DNA of 64,000 nt, from positions 1 to 64,000 of the forward strand of contig NZ_LUTR01000016.1 of NCBI RefSeq assembly GCF_001597725.1. The letters are read 5' to 3'. The translations under genes and the position numbers were made by a program. This document shows positions 27,589 to 35,258 of this stretch, piece by piece; the first letter of the stretch is position 1, and every line of letters begins with the position of its first letter. The notes beneath the pieces were generated by a model that was given only the letters and a program-made list of their open reading frames with translations, searched no databases and was not told where the DNA came from. Source of the stretch: Neptuniibacter marinus (lineage in GTDB: Bacteria > Pseudomonadota > Gammaproteobacteria > Pseudomonadales > Balneatricaceae).

Positions 27589-27892
27589 TTCCAAATTCCG
27601 TATTAATTATGTCGGGTGAAACCCGAAAGCTGGTTAATTATGGCGATACTCTAATTGAATTAAAGCGTCGCGTAAAATGATATATATGGGTTGTTCTGTT
27701 GCATTTATTGCAATGATAAACTGCATCAAAACAGGTTGGGCTAAATAATAGCTATATTTTGAGCAGGTGCCAGTAGAACCCGCAGATATTGGATCGATTG
27801 TGCGAAAAATATCCATTTCATGAAGTTCTGATCAGATAGTAATCAACCTTTTATCTCTATTTCATTTATTTTGCATTTGCGTGAAATAGGGC
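27589..27892 (+). other. Intergenic region between ilvC and the tRNA gene
   Basis: This 300-bp stretch must carry the ilvC promoter (minus strand) but shows no convincing motif pair that I could assign. A 60-codon open frame on the minus strand has no ribosome-binding site and no protein-like composition. Confidence 0.4.
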
Positions 27893-27919
27893 TTGCTAAA
27901 GTCTAAGGCGGTCTATACT
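27893..27919 (+). promoter_or_regulatory. Probable promoter of the initiator tRNA
   Basis: TTGCTA and TATACT are spaced 15 bases apart (16-17 with the shifted CTTGCT reading). They are followed by TTCGCCCC, a GC-rich discriminator of the type seen at stringently controlled stable-RNA promoters. The tRNA begins 17 bases after the -10 element. Confidence 0.6.
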
Positions 27920-27935
27920 ATTCGCCCCACATTGA

Positions 27936-28012
<77 letters not shown>

Positions 28013-28021
28013 AATACAGAG

Positions 28022-28056
28022 AAAGCCGATTTAGTTAATTCTAAGTCGGTTTTTTT
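28022..28056 (+). terminator. Rho-independent terminator of the tRNA
   Basis: CCGATTTAG and CTAAGTCGG form a nine-base stem (one G-T pair) followed by seven T. Almost the same 36-bp sequence recurs at 30777-30812. Confidence 0.88.
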
Positions 28057-28096
28057 GCGTCTGAAGCTTGCTTAAATTAATACTAAGACAAGAGAT

Positions 28097-28144
28097 GCTC
28101 GTCGGACTCAGCTCATGTAACCCCGGGCGAAGGCCGTTGGTTCC
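28097..28144 (+). pseudogene. tRNA-fMet-like remnant
   Basis: In order, this stretch repeats pieces of the tRNA 160 bp upstream: GCTCGTCGG, then CTCA, TAACCC, and GAAGG-CGTTGGTTC, with short insertions between. It spans the anticodon and T arms and cannot fold as a tRNA. It overlaps the broken end of a hipA fragment. Such partial tRNA copies are often left by integration events at tRNA genes, which is an inference here. Confidence 0.5.
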
Positions 28145-28362
28145 GTGCCCATGGGTCAGCCATTATCTTTGTCGCATTCGGAAACGCGGGATGAGTAATC
28201 AGGCTAAATATCGGGCGCTCAGGATCGTTTTTAAATGAGTCTGCAATGCTCAAGACATTGCGACCATTCTTAAACCCTGAGATAGCCGATCAGCACGCCA
28301 TGAATCGAGAGCTGTAGAACATTTACTTCATCGCTTTGGCCATTGTTGGCATCTGCGATCAT
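28113..28362 (-). pseudogene. Truncated, frameshifted hipA-type toxin gene
   Basis: From an ATG at 28362 the minus strand reads MIADANNGQSDEVNVLQLSI then HGVLIGYL. After a frameshift in GGGTTTAAG it continues GFKNGRNVLSIADSFKNDPE, RPIFSLITHPAFPNATKIMA and DPWARNQR. This is the N-terminal domain of HipA-family serine/threonine kinase toxins, which normally goes on LHPVLSNLLPEG. The frame is cut there, at the tRNA-like remnant, so the kinase domain is missing. The gene is dead. Confidence 0.72.
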
Positions 28363-28407
28363 TCATTCTCTCCCAGCAACCCCTGCCATGGATCATCGGT
28401 CAGCGGG

Positions 28408-28540
28408 TTACTCTGTTCTTTTCCCGTTTGGCTTGGCTGGTGCCCCAGTCGATGACGGATTATCCTCGGCCAGTACCGCCAGCACAGCATTCAATTTTTC
28501 TTGTGGTATTAGCAGCAAAAAGAAACATACATATTGCTTT
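28408..28540 (-). pseudogene. ORF fragment in the hipB position
   Basis: A 40-codon open stretch on the minus strand (LLLIPQEKLNAVLAVLAEDN, then PSSTGAPAKPNGKRTE and stop) ends 46 bp before the hipA fragment. Its place is where the antitoxin gene hipB would end, but no helix-turn-helix part is present and I do not recognise the sequence itself. It is therefore only a positional suggestion. Confidence 0.35.
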
Positions 28541-28566
28541 TATCGAGGTGCTTCTATGTGCTGTTG

Positions 28567-28603
28567 TTCGCTTATTGTGTTGTGCCAAAATTCGCTTATT
28601 GTG
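28567..28603. repeat. Direct repeat TTCGCTTATTGTG, two copies 24 bp apart
   Basis: Two identical 13-base copies (28567-28579 and 28591-28603) lie upstream of the hipB/hipA remnants relative to their direction of transcription. The spacing suggests a two-site operator for an Xre-type antitoxin, possibly the lost promoter of this module. Confidence 0.5.
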
Positions 28604-29014
28604 CTTATTTCTCAAATGAAAGAGGTGAGGAAAGAGCGAGCGAGCCAAATCTCAAAACCCTAAAAGCCTTCTGCCAGTTTCCCCAATTTGCATAGCAAAT
28701 AGCGCAAGGCGCTCTAGTTCGGCCTAGTATATGTATATATACCAGTGTGTCCGCAGAAATTTACCGGATTCATTCAGCTTAATAGGCAATTTAAGCGATG
28801 TTTATCGGGTTAAATACCCGCTGTGTGATGTGGGCTTTGGTATAGACTGTGTAGCAAAGTATATTCTCTTAATTAGCTTGATTTGTGTGCTAGGGTGCTA
28901 GGACGCTTATTTAACCTGACTAATGATAAGTATAACGGGTAGCTCTTTTAATATAATTAAGGAGGGAGTTAATTAAGGGGGTATTGATAGTAAACAATTA
29001 TTAAGGGGGTAAAT
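28604..29014 (+). other. Upstream region of the PQQ dehydrogenase
   Basis: This 411-bp region is A/T rich near the gene and shows short inverted sequences (GGGTTAAATACCC at about 28809) but no sigma-54 element, tRNA or ORF with protein-like content. It probably carries the promoter of the following gene, which I could not pinpoint. Confidence 0.4.
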
Positions 29015-30763
29015 ATGAATAGGCTCATGCTCTATTTGGTCTGTATGTTAGGCGCAGGAGGTTACGCGTATGGAGGTGGTTCTAATTGGTCGACATATGG
29101 TAACGGGCTATCAAATCAGCGTTTTAGCCCATTATCTCAAATTAATGCTGACAATGTTAACCAGCTCAAATTGGCTTGGTCGTATAGCACTGGCATTAAA
29201 GCAAGTTTTCAAACCACTCCGATTAACATAGGAAATCGGCTCTATATAAGTACGCCTTTTAATCACGTTGTGGCTTTAGATGCTGAAAATGGAAAGGAAA
29301 TTTGGCGTTACAAACATACACTAAAACATAAGAAAAGTTGCTGCGGCCCTGCGAATAGGGGGGTAGCAGTGAATCACGGTGCCGTTTTTCAAGCGACGAT
29401 TGATGGATATTTAATTGCATTGGATCAGGAGACGGGCGCTGTTTTGTGGAAAGTGGAGGTGGAAGATATTGCGTTATCGACACCTGAGAGTATGAAAGGG
29501 CTTTTACAAGGCGTTAACCTAGGCAGCAATGCGAAAGTGATTGGTGAAACCAGTCATAGCTTTAATATGGCACCTCAAGTGTATGACGATAAAGTTTTTA
29601 TTGGTAGCACTGGGGCAGGGTATGGGCTTCATTTAGATACTGATTCAGGTTTAAAGGTTGTTGGCTTAGGTGATGGTCGGACTGGATTGAGAGGTTTTCT
29701 TGCTGCATTTGATAGTCAAACAGGAAAGGAGTTGTGGCGTTGGTACAGCATTAATGGCGAAGGTTGGGTAGGGCAATGGCGAGAAATGACAGTCGATGGT
29801 GTATTGCTCAATAGAGATATAAAAAATGAGCAAGCACAAGAGGCTCGCTTTCGCCAAAGCTGGAAATTAGGCGGTGGCTCTATTTGGAGTACGCCTGCGA
29901 TAGATGAAGAAAGTGGTTGGCTTTACATAGGGACAGGTAACCCAGCCCCTAATATGGATGGCTCTACCCGCCCAGGGGATAATTTACATACGTCGAGTAT
30001 CGCTGCTATTGACAGTAAAAGTGGTGAACTTAAATGGGCTTTTCAGCAGGTACCACATGATCGTTGGGGCTATGATGTTTCAAGTCCTCCTGTGCTTTTT
30101 GAGACAGTCATTAATGGTGAGCGAGTTAAAGCCGTGGGGCAAGCAGGGAAAACGGGCTGGTTTTATGCGTTAAACCGAGAAACCGGGGAGCTACTGTATA
30201 AATCGGAAGCCTTTGTACCGCAAATAAACTTATTTGCTGATCCCTCAGCAGCAGGGGTGACTATTGCTCCAAGTATTGCGGGGGGGAGTAATTGGTCACC
30301 GGTATCTGTTAATCAGGCCAAGCAGCAAGTGTATATTGCCGGTATTCATAAGCCGGCGACTTATTATCGGAAACCGCTAAATGTAAATAAAGAGCTACCT
30401 TGGCAAACCTATACCTATTTTGAGTTTAGTGATGAACCAGCATTTGGTACGTTAACAGCGATTGCGCTGACAGACGGTAAAATCCAATGGCAACATAAAA
30501 CGCGGTTACCTATGTTAGGTGGTGTTCTATCGACAGCGGGTGGTTTGATTTTTAGTGGTGAAGGAGATGGTGAATTTTTTGCCTTAGATGAAAATAGCGG
30601 TAAAAAATTATGGTCATTTAAACAATCGTACGGAGTCAATGCGCCTCCGATTAGTTATTCAATCAAAGGGAAGCAATATATTGCCGTTGCGGCTGGGGGA
30701 AATAAAATTGCAGGTTATCCAACCGGTGATAGTCTTTTAGTTTTCAGCCTACCTGATAAGTAA
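29015..30763 (+). CDS. PQQ-dependent dehydrogenase (quinoprotein)
   Basis: The 582-residue protein starts with a signal peptide and shows the eight-bladed propeller repeats of quinoprotein dehydrogenases: WSTYGNGLSNQRFSPLSQIN, VVALDAENGKEIWRYKH, YLIALDQETGAVLWKVE, FLAAFDSQTGKELWRW and EFFALDENSGKKLWSFK. A vicinal cysteine pair (KSCCGPANRGVAV) is the disulfide that caps PQQ in alcohol dehydrogenases. There is no C-terminal cytochrome domain. It should oxidise an alcohol or similar substrate in the periplasm and needs calcium and PQQ. No PQQ synthesis or cytochrome gene is near. It lies between two near-identical terminator repeats. Confidence 0.85.
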   Translation: MNRLMLYLVCMLGAGGYAYGGGSNWSTYGNGLSNQRFSPLSQINADNVNQLKLAWSYSTGIKASFQTTPINIGNRLYISTPFNHVVALDAENGKEIWRYKHTLKHKKSCCGPANRGVAVNHGAVFQATIDGYLIALDQETGAVLWKVEVEDIALSTPESMKGLLQGVNLGSNAKVIGETSHSFNMAPQVYDDKVFIGSTGAGYGLHLDTDSGLKVVGLGDGRTGLRGFLAAFDSQTGKELWRWYSINGEGWVGQWREMTVDGVLLNRDIKNEQAQEARFRQSWKLGGGSIWSTPAIDEESGWLYIGTGNPAPNMDGSTRPGDNLHTSSIAAIDSKSGELKWAFQQVPHDRWGYDVSSPPVLFETVINGERVKAVGQAGKTGWFYALNRETGELLYKSEAFVPQINLFADPSAAGVTIAPSIAGGSNWSPVSVNQAKQQVYIAGIHKPATYYRKPLNVNKELPWQTYTYFEFSDEPAFGTLTAIALTDGKIQWQHKTRLPMLGGVLSTAGGLIFSGEGDGEFFALDENSGKKLWSFKQSYGVNAPPISYSIKGKQYIAVAAGGNKIAGYPTGDSLLVFSLPDK

Positions 30764-30776
30764 GTGACGTGAGTGT

Positions 30777-30812
30777 AAAGCCGACTTAGTGAATGTCTAA
30801 GTCGGTTTTTTT
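30777..30812 (+). terminator. Rho-independent terminator, repeat of the tRNA terminator
   Basis: CCGACTTAG and CTAAGTCGG form a perfect nine-base stem followed by seven T. The 36-bp element differs from that at 28022-28056 at only a few positions. Confidence 0.9.
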
Positions 30813-30846
30813 ATTGAATGTTTTTAGTCCATTCATTCAGTGCGGG

Positions 30847-31875
30847 TTATAAACTGAATGCCCGCGCTAATTTACGGTAGCTATCACAGCGTTTTTCAAA
30901 ACTGTGGGTTACAGCCACAACCATCATCTCGTCTACATCATAGTAGTTCGCTTGCTCTTCTAATTTAGCCCTACATTCACTAGGTGTGCCGGTGATGATG
31001 CTATCCCGTGTTTCATGGAAGTAAGCTTGATCAGAAGGTGAGAGTTTTTTCATTAGGTCTAGGCAGACCTCAGGAGGTTTAACCTCTTCACGAATGCCAT
31101 GGCGAAAGGCTAAGACTTTCCAGTAGGTATGTGAGGAAGCTAAAAGCTCAGCTTCCTCTTTTGTCTCTGCTGCAATGGCGGCACTGGCGATAATGGCGGG
31201 TCCCGATTGAGGGGCATTTTCTGTACGTGGTTGATATAGTTTACGGTAGCGATTTATAATATCAGCGGACCGCTCGTGGGTGCCAATAAAGAGGGCTAAT
31301 ACAAAGCCTAATCCCATGGATGCCGCTAAATCTATACTGCCATCGCTTGAACCTAAGGTCCAAAGCGCTGGGGAGCTTCCACCCATAGGTGTCGTTGTGA
31401 GGTCTGAAAATGGGTGTTGGTTTGCAAACTGATAATCGTCAATAAAAGCGGTTAAGGCTTCTAGTTGGCGAGGATAATGGTCAGATGCTAATGGGTTGTG
31501 TGGATAAGCTAAAGCGATACTTGACGCTTCTGATCCCCCCGGTGCTCGGCCAACACCTAAATCGATTCGACCAGGATGAAAGGCTTCTAGAGTTTTAAAA
31601 ACTTCCGCAACTTTGTAAGGGCTGTAGTGGGAGAGCATAACGCCGCCACTACCCACTTTGATTTGTTTGGTGTTGGCGGCAATTTGGCCAATAACAATTT
31701 CTGGGGCTGAGCTGGCATAAGCAGGGGTTGAGTGGTGTTCAGCAATCCAATAGCGGTGATAATTTAGTTCATCCGCTAACTTGGCTAATTTTATACTGTC
31801 ATTTAATGCATCAGCTTGGTTTTTCCCATCATGAACAGGGGACTGATCGACAATGCTTAATTTGATATTAGCCAT
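30847..31875 (-). CDS. LLM-class flavin-dependent oxidoreductase (luciferase-like)
   Basis: The 342-residue protein is of the bacterial luciferase-like family: LSIVDQSPVHDGKN at the start, LNYHRYWIAEHHSTPAYASS, IKVGSGGVMLSHYSPYKVAE and LGVGRAPGGSEASS, a pattern typical of the MsnO8/YhbW group. It probably uses reduced FMN to oxidise an unknown substrate. Its start overlaps the stop of the GlcG-like gene by 8 bp, and both follow a DmpR-type activator gene on the same strand. A role in side reactions of aromatic degradation is possible but unproven. Confidence 0.87.
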   Translation of the reverse strand: MANIKLSIVDQSPVHDGKNQADALNDSIKLAKLADELNYHRYWIAEHHSTPAYASSAPEIVIGQIAANTKQIKVGSGGVMLSHYSPYKVAEVFKTLEAFHPGRIDLGVGRAPGGSEASSIALAYPHNPLASDHYPRQLEALTAFIDDYQFANQHPFSDLTTTPMGGSSPALWTLGSSDGSIDLAASMGLGFVLALFIGTHERSADIINRYRKLYQPRTENAPQSGPAIIASAAIAAETKEEAELLASSHTYWKVLAFRHGIREEVKPPEVCLDLMKKLSPSDQAYFHETRDSIITGTPSECRAKLEEQANYYDVDEMMVVAVTHSFEKRCDSYRKLARAFSL

Positions 31876-32266
31876 TCAGTTCTGTTTCCTTTACTGCAAA
31901 TTCTGCAATGGCTGTATCTTGCGCTTCAGTGGCACCTGAGATACCGATCGCACCGATCTGAGCGTCATCAACAAAAATGGGATGCCCTCCGCCAAAACCG
32001 ATAAGGCCATCGTTAGAATTTTCCATACCTAAGAGGTTTTCCTCTCTAATCAGTTTGCCGAAAACACCGGATGGGATAGGGAAGAGGCTTGAGGTTTTTG
32101 CTTTGCCAGCCGCTACATCAATTGATCCTAAAAACGCATTATCCATACGGCGAAAAGCATTAAGGTGTCCACCTTGATCGGTAATAGCGATACAAACTTT
32201 AACACCAAGTTCCTCTGCTTTTTGTTCTGCTTTTGTGATTAATGTAGTGGCTAATAATTGGTTCAT
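31868..32266 (-). CDS. GlcG/HbpS family protein
   Basis: The 132-residue protein has the GlcG/HbpS pattern: KVCIAITDQGGHLNAFRRMD, AGKAKTSSLFPIPSG, LIGFGGGHPIFVDDAQIGAI and GISGATEAQDTAIAEFAV. Family members bind haem or corrinoids or accompany catabolic operons; the biochemical role is uncertain. It is packed between the regulator gene (4 bp upstream) and the luciferase-like gene (overlapping), making a three-gene operon. Confidence 0.88.
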   Translation of the reverse strand: MNQLLATTLITKAEQKAEELGVKVCIAITDQGGHLNAFRRMDNAFLGSIDVAAGKAKTSSLFPIPSGVFGKLIREENLLGMENSNDGLIGFGGGHPIFVDDAQIGAIGISGATEAQDTAIAEFAVKETELNG

Positions 32267-32270
32267 GTTC

Positions 32271-33953
32271 TTATCCTTTTTCTTCCATTTTCTTCATGCG
32301 GTAAGCGAGTGTGGGTCTAGAAATACCTAAAATACGTGCGGCTTCTGATACATTGCCTTGGGCGTTGTCTAAGGCATAATCTAAAAATTTCTGTTCAATA
32401 TCTTCTAGTGAACCGCAATCATTAAGTGCTTCTTGAATCCATAGTGTGGAGTGTTGTTTTGCATCATTTTCGGATGAATCTATTAAATGTCCATCCTCTG
32501 ATAATATTTGGCTTGCTTTAAAACTAAGGGTTGGGAATAAAACCGTTGCGCTGATCTCTTCGCCACTATCAGTAAGAATAAGTGCACGTTCAATCAGGTT
32601 TTCTAATTCACGAACATTGCCCGGCCAGTCATAATTCATCATTGCCTGCATGGCCATTCCTGAAAGGCCTGCGGTTCTTTTGCTGTAGTAGGCGTGATAT
32701 TTCTCAAGAAAGTGTTCAATCAATAAAATAAGGTCTTCGCTACGCTCTCTTAATGGCGGTATATGTATCGGGTAAACATTCAAACGATAGTAGAGGTCGG
32801 CTCTAAAGCGCCCTGTTTTAACCGCTTCCTCTAATGATTCGTTGGTTGCGGCGACTACACGGACATCAACTTTTCGGGTTTGACTATCGCCAACGCGTTC
32901 GAGTTCACCTTCTTGTAAAACTCTTAAGAGTGCCGCTTGTGCGCGAGGGGATAGCTCAATCACTTCATCTAAGAAAATAGTCCCTTGATGGGCCCGTTCA
33001 AATTTTCCTTCTCTGGAATTGCTTGCCCCTGTGAATGCTCCTTTTTCGACACCAAAGAGTTCTGATTCTATAAGGTCAGGGGGGATGGCTGCGCAGTTGA
33101 CCGCAACAAATTTTTTATTTTCTCGGTTACTTGCATCGTGTATTGCCCGTGCAACCAGCTCTTTACCTACACCGGTTTCACCGAGTAGAAGTACAGTAAC
33201 ATTGGCGTCGGCTGCTCTGTTAGCTAATTTACAGACATGCTGAAAGCCGGGGGATTGTCCGCGGAAGTTACCTAAGGTCGATTTTTTATCAACTTTATGA
33301 CGTAAAACGGAGATCTGAGATTGAAGTTCATACAGTTCTTCAATAATAGGCGAACGACTAAAATATTTACGATAGGTGGCTACATCGTCCCATTCTTCAG
33401 CGGGTTTACCTACGAGCAAGCAGGTGTTGTCACCACAGCCTCGGCAAGTGATCTCTTTAAAAAGTATCTCTCGACCAAGTAGAGCGGATGTGAAGGCACT
33501 GGCCTGTCCAATAAGGCTCCAGCAAACAGGTTCTTCAAGTTGTCCTAACTCTGTGCAGAACATTTCAGCTTCATAAGAATCATGCATGATGTATTCAGCA
33601 TAAAAATGTCCACTGGCTTGATCGACTTCAAGTTGTTGTTCATCAACACGGACAAAGCCTTTAAGGGAGTGAAGGCTAAAACCAGTCCTAATAAGATCTA
33701 AAGGTTCTTTGGATTGGCTGAGTCTAAGGGCAAGTTGTGCGTCTTTTTTGCCAATACTATAGCCCAAGCGCATAAAAAAGCCTTTAGCGCGCTCCAGCCC
33801 TAGGGTTTCTATCTGCTCTTTACGAAACTCTGCAAGCGCGATCAATTGCATGAGTAGAACTCGTTGTTCGTCCAACCAGATCTGTCCATCTCGTTCATCA
33901 AAACGAACTTGTTGGCAAAGCTGTGGATTTACTGGCAATTTTAAATGATCCAT
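32271..33953 (-). CDS. DmpR/XylR-type sigma-54 activator (first copy)
   Basis: The 560-residue protein has the aromatic-sensing XylR_N domain (IWLDEQRVLLMQLIALAEFR, then ERAKGFFMRLGYSIG), a V4R zinc domain (KEITCRGCGDNTCLLVGKPAEEW, shown in parts: ITCRGCGDNTC), a linker, an AAA+ domain with Walker A GETGVGKE and sigma-54 contact motif GAFTGA, and a C-terminal Fis-type helix-turn-helix (NVSEAARILGISRPTLAYRM). It should activate sigma-54 promoters when an aromatic ligand binds. It is transcribed with GlcG- and luciferase-like genes, unlike the second copy, and may answer to a different effector. Confidence 0.93.
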   Translation of the reverse strand: MDHLKLPVNPQLCQQVRFDERDGQIWLDEQRVLLMQLIALAEFRKEQIETLGLERAKGFFMRLGYSIGKKDAQLALRLSQSKEPLDLIRTGFSLHSLKGFVRVDEQQLEVDQASGHFYAEYIMHDSYEAEMFCTELGQLEEPVCWSLIGQASAFTSALLGREILFKEITCRGCGDNTCLLVGKPAEEWDDVATYRKYFSRSPIIEELYELQSQISVLRHKVDKKSTLGNFRGQSPGFQHVCKLANRAADANVTVLLLGETGVGKELVARAIHDASNRENKKFVAVNCAAIPPDLIESELFGVEKGAFTGASNSREGKFERAHQGTIFLDEVIELSPRAQAALLRVLQEGELERVGDSQTRKVDVRVVAATNESLEEAVKTGRFRADLYYRLNVYPIHIPPLRERSEDLILLIEHFLEKYHAYYSKRTAGLSGMAMQAMMNYDWPGNVRELENLIERALILTDSGEEISATVLFPTLSFKASQILSEDGHLIDSSENDAKQHSTLWIQEALNDCGSLEDIEQKFLDYALDNAQGNVSEAARILGISRPTLAYRMKKMEEKG

Positions 33954-34052
33954 ACGATCCCCAATTGGCTTTTCGTTTGATTCTATAATATCTCGTATAT
34001 AAAATTTACTGGTATAATTGAGAACTTAAATCCTACAAATGGGATAATGTGA

Positions 34053-34952
34053 ATGGATTTTCATAATCTTTATCTTTTCGTCAAAGTGGTTGATCGTGGT
34101 AGCTATATAGCTGCGGCTAAAGAGCTGAATATGCCGAGCTCTACATTGAGTCGCCGTATACAGCAGCTCGAAGAGCAGCTGGGCTATCAGCTTTTGTATA
34201 GGAGCTCACGTAAGCTCTCTATGACAGAAGCCGGCGCATTATTTTACCGACGCTGTCAGCCATTATATGAGGAGCTTAGTGATGCAACTCAAGGCTTAGA
34301 GGGGGAGCTGACATCTCCCCAAGGAAACCTAAAAATCACTGCACCAGTGAGTTTAGCTAATGAGTTGTTAAATGCATGGTTTTTTGAGTTTATGGAGTGT
34401 TACCCCAAGATCAATATCGATCTATTACTGTCGAACAGTAATATAGCGCTAAAAGAGGAGGGGATTGATATAGCTTTCCGTATTGGAGAGATACATATCG
34501 CAGATTGGATATCCCGTTTTTTGTTTACCTCCCGTTTTTCATTATGTGCAAGCCCTCGTCTAATTGAGCGTTTAGGTCATCCGACCTCGATCAACGAGTT
34601 AAAAGAGTATCCGTTAATTTTGTCGCGTCGCTCTCCTATTTGGAATTTTACCGATAGATATGGAAATACCTCTGAGTTTACCGGCGAGGCTCGGTTGATC
34701 TTTGATGAGCTACAAGGTGCCGCTGAGGCTGTTGAAGCGGGTATTGGTGTGGCTTGCTTACCCGATTATATTGTTGGCGAGGCATTAACAACGGGGCGCT
34801 TGATTACCCTTTTACCTGAATATGAGCCGGCTGGGCGAGAGGTGAAAATGGTTTATCCCCATCGCCAATATCTGCCAACCAAAGTTAGATTGTTTATTGA
34901 CTTTATTTTGGCGAAAACGGAAGAGGAGCGAAAGGTTATGGCCGCGACTTAG
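34053..34952 (+). CDS. LysR family transcriptional regulator
   Basis: The 299-residue protein has an N-terminal winged helix-turn-helix (FHNLYLFVKVVDRGSYIAAA, then KELNMPSSTLSRRIQQLEEQ) and the LysR substrate-binding domain (TAPVSLANELLNAWFFEFME, ILSRRSPIWNF, EAVEAGIGVACLPDY). It resembles the CrgA/DmlR subgroup. It is divergent from the DmpR-type gene (about 100 bp apart) and convergent with the meta-cleavage operon, so it could regulate the neighbouring oxidoreductase operon or itself. Its ligand is unknown. Confidence 0.9.
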   Translation: MDFHNLYLFVKVVDRGSYIAAAKELNMPSSTLSRRIQQLEEQLGYQLLYRSSRKLSMTEAGALFYRRCQPLYEELSDATQGLEGELTSPQGNLKITAPVSLANELLNAWFFEFMECYPKINIDLLLSNSNIALKEEGIDIAFRIGEIHIADWISRFLFTSRFSLCASPRLIERLGHPTSINELKEYPLILSRRSPIWNFTDRYGNTSEFTGEARLIFDELQGAAEAVEAGIGVACLPDYIVGEALTTGRLITLLPEYEPAGREVKMVYPHRQYLPTKVRLFIDFILAKTEEERKVMAAT

Positions 34953-34968
34953 TCTTCGACCTTTTGAC

Positions 34969-34994
34969 AAAAAAAGCCCTGCAGGCGCAGGGCA
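34969..34994 (-). terminator. Rho-independent terminator of the meta-cleavage operon
   Basis: On the minus strand GCCCTGC and GCAGGGC pair around a four-base loop, followed by seven T. It ends the dmp lower-pathway operon about 65 bp after dmpI. Confidence 0.88.
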
Positions 34995-35058
34995 AAGGTG
35001 TAGATCAATGCTCGTTTACAAGGACGATGAAGTAGTGAATGTTAATCTTAGCCTAGCT

Positions 35059-35250
35059 TTACTTACCTAATTTTTTTGCGGACTCTCCCGCGATACCGAA
35101 ATGCTGTTTAGGCATCTCATTAATCATAATACGGACGCTAGGTTTAGGTGCATCTAAGGCTCTAACACAAGCATCAGTTACTTCGGCTATAAGGCGCTCT
35201 TTCTGTTCATCAGAACGTCCTTCCATAATGTTGATCTGTATAATTGGCAT
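35059..35250 (-). CDS. dmpI: 4-oxalocrotonate tautomerase
   Basis: The 63-residue protein has the tautomerase motif MPIIQINIMEGRSDEQKERL; Pro1, exposed after Met removal, is the catalytic base, and Arg11 is present in EGRS. It isomerises 2-hydroxymuconate to 2-oxo-3-hexenedioate on the oxidative branch of the meta pathway. It is the last gene of the operon, 8 bp after the ABM-domain gene. Length matches the 62-residue family standard. Confidence 0.93.
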   Translation of the reverse strand: MPIIQINIMEGRSDEQKERLIAEVTDACVRALDAPKPSVRIMINEMPKQHFGIAGESAKKLGK

Positions 35251-35258
35251 ATCTTCCC

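Noticed and set aside
28097-28163. A second functional tRNA gene
   Set aside because: The tRNA-like bases contain insertions that destroy the anticodon arm, and no acceptor stem or D arm is present.
28460-28648. 62-codon minus-strand ORF
   Set aside because: It overlaps the operator-like repeats and the hip remnants in another frame and its composition is not protein-like.
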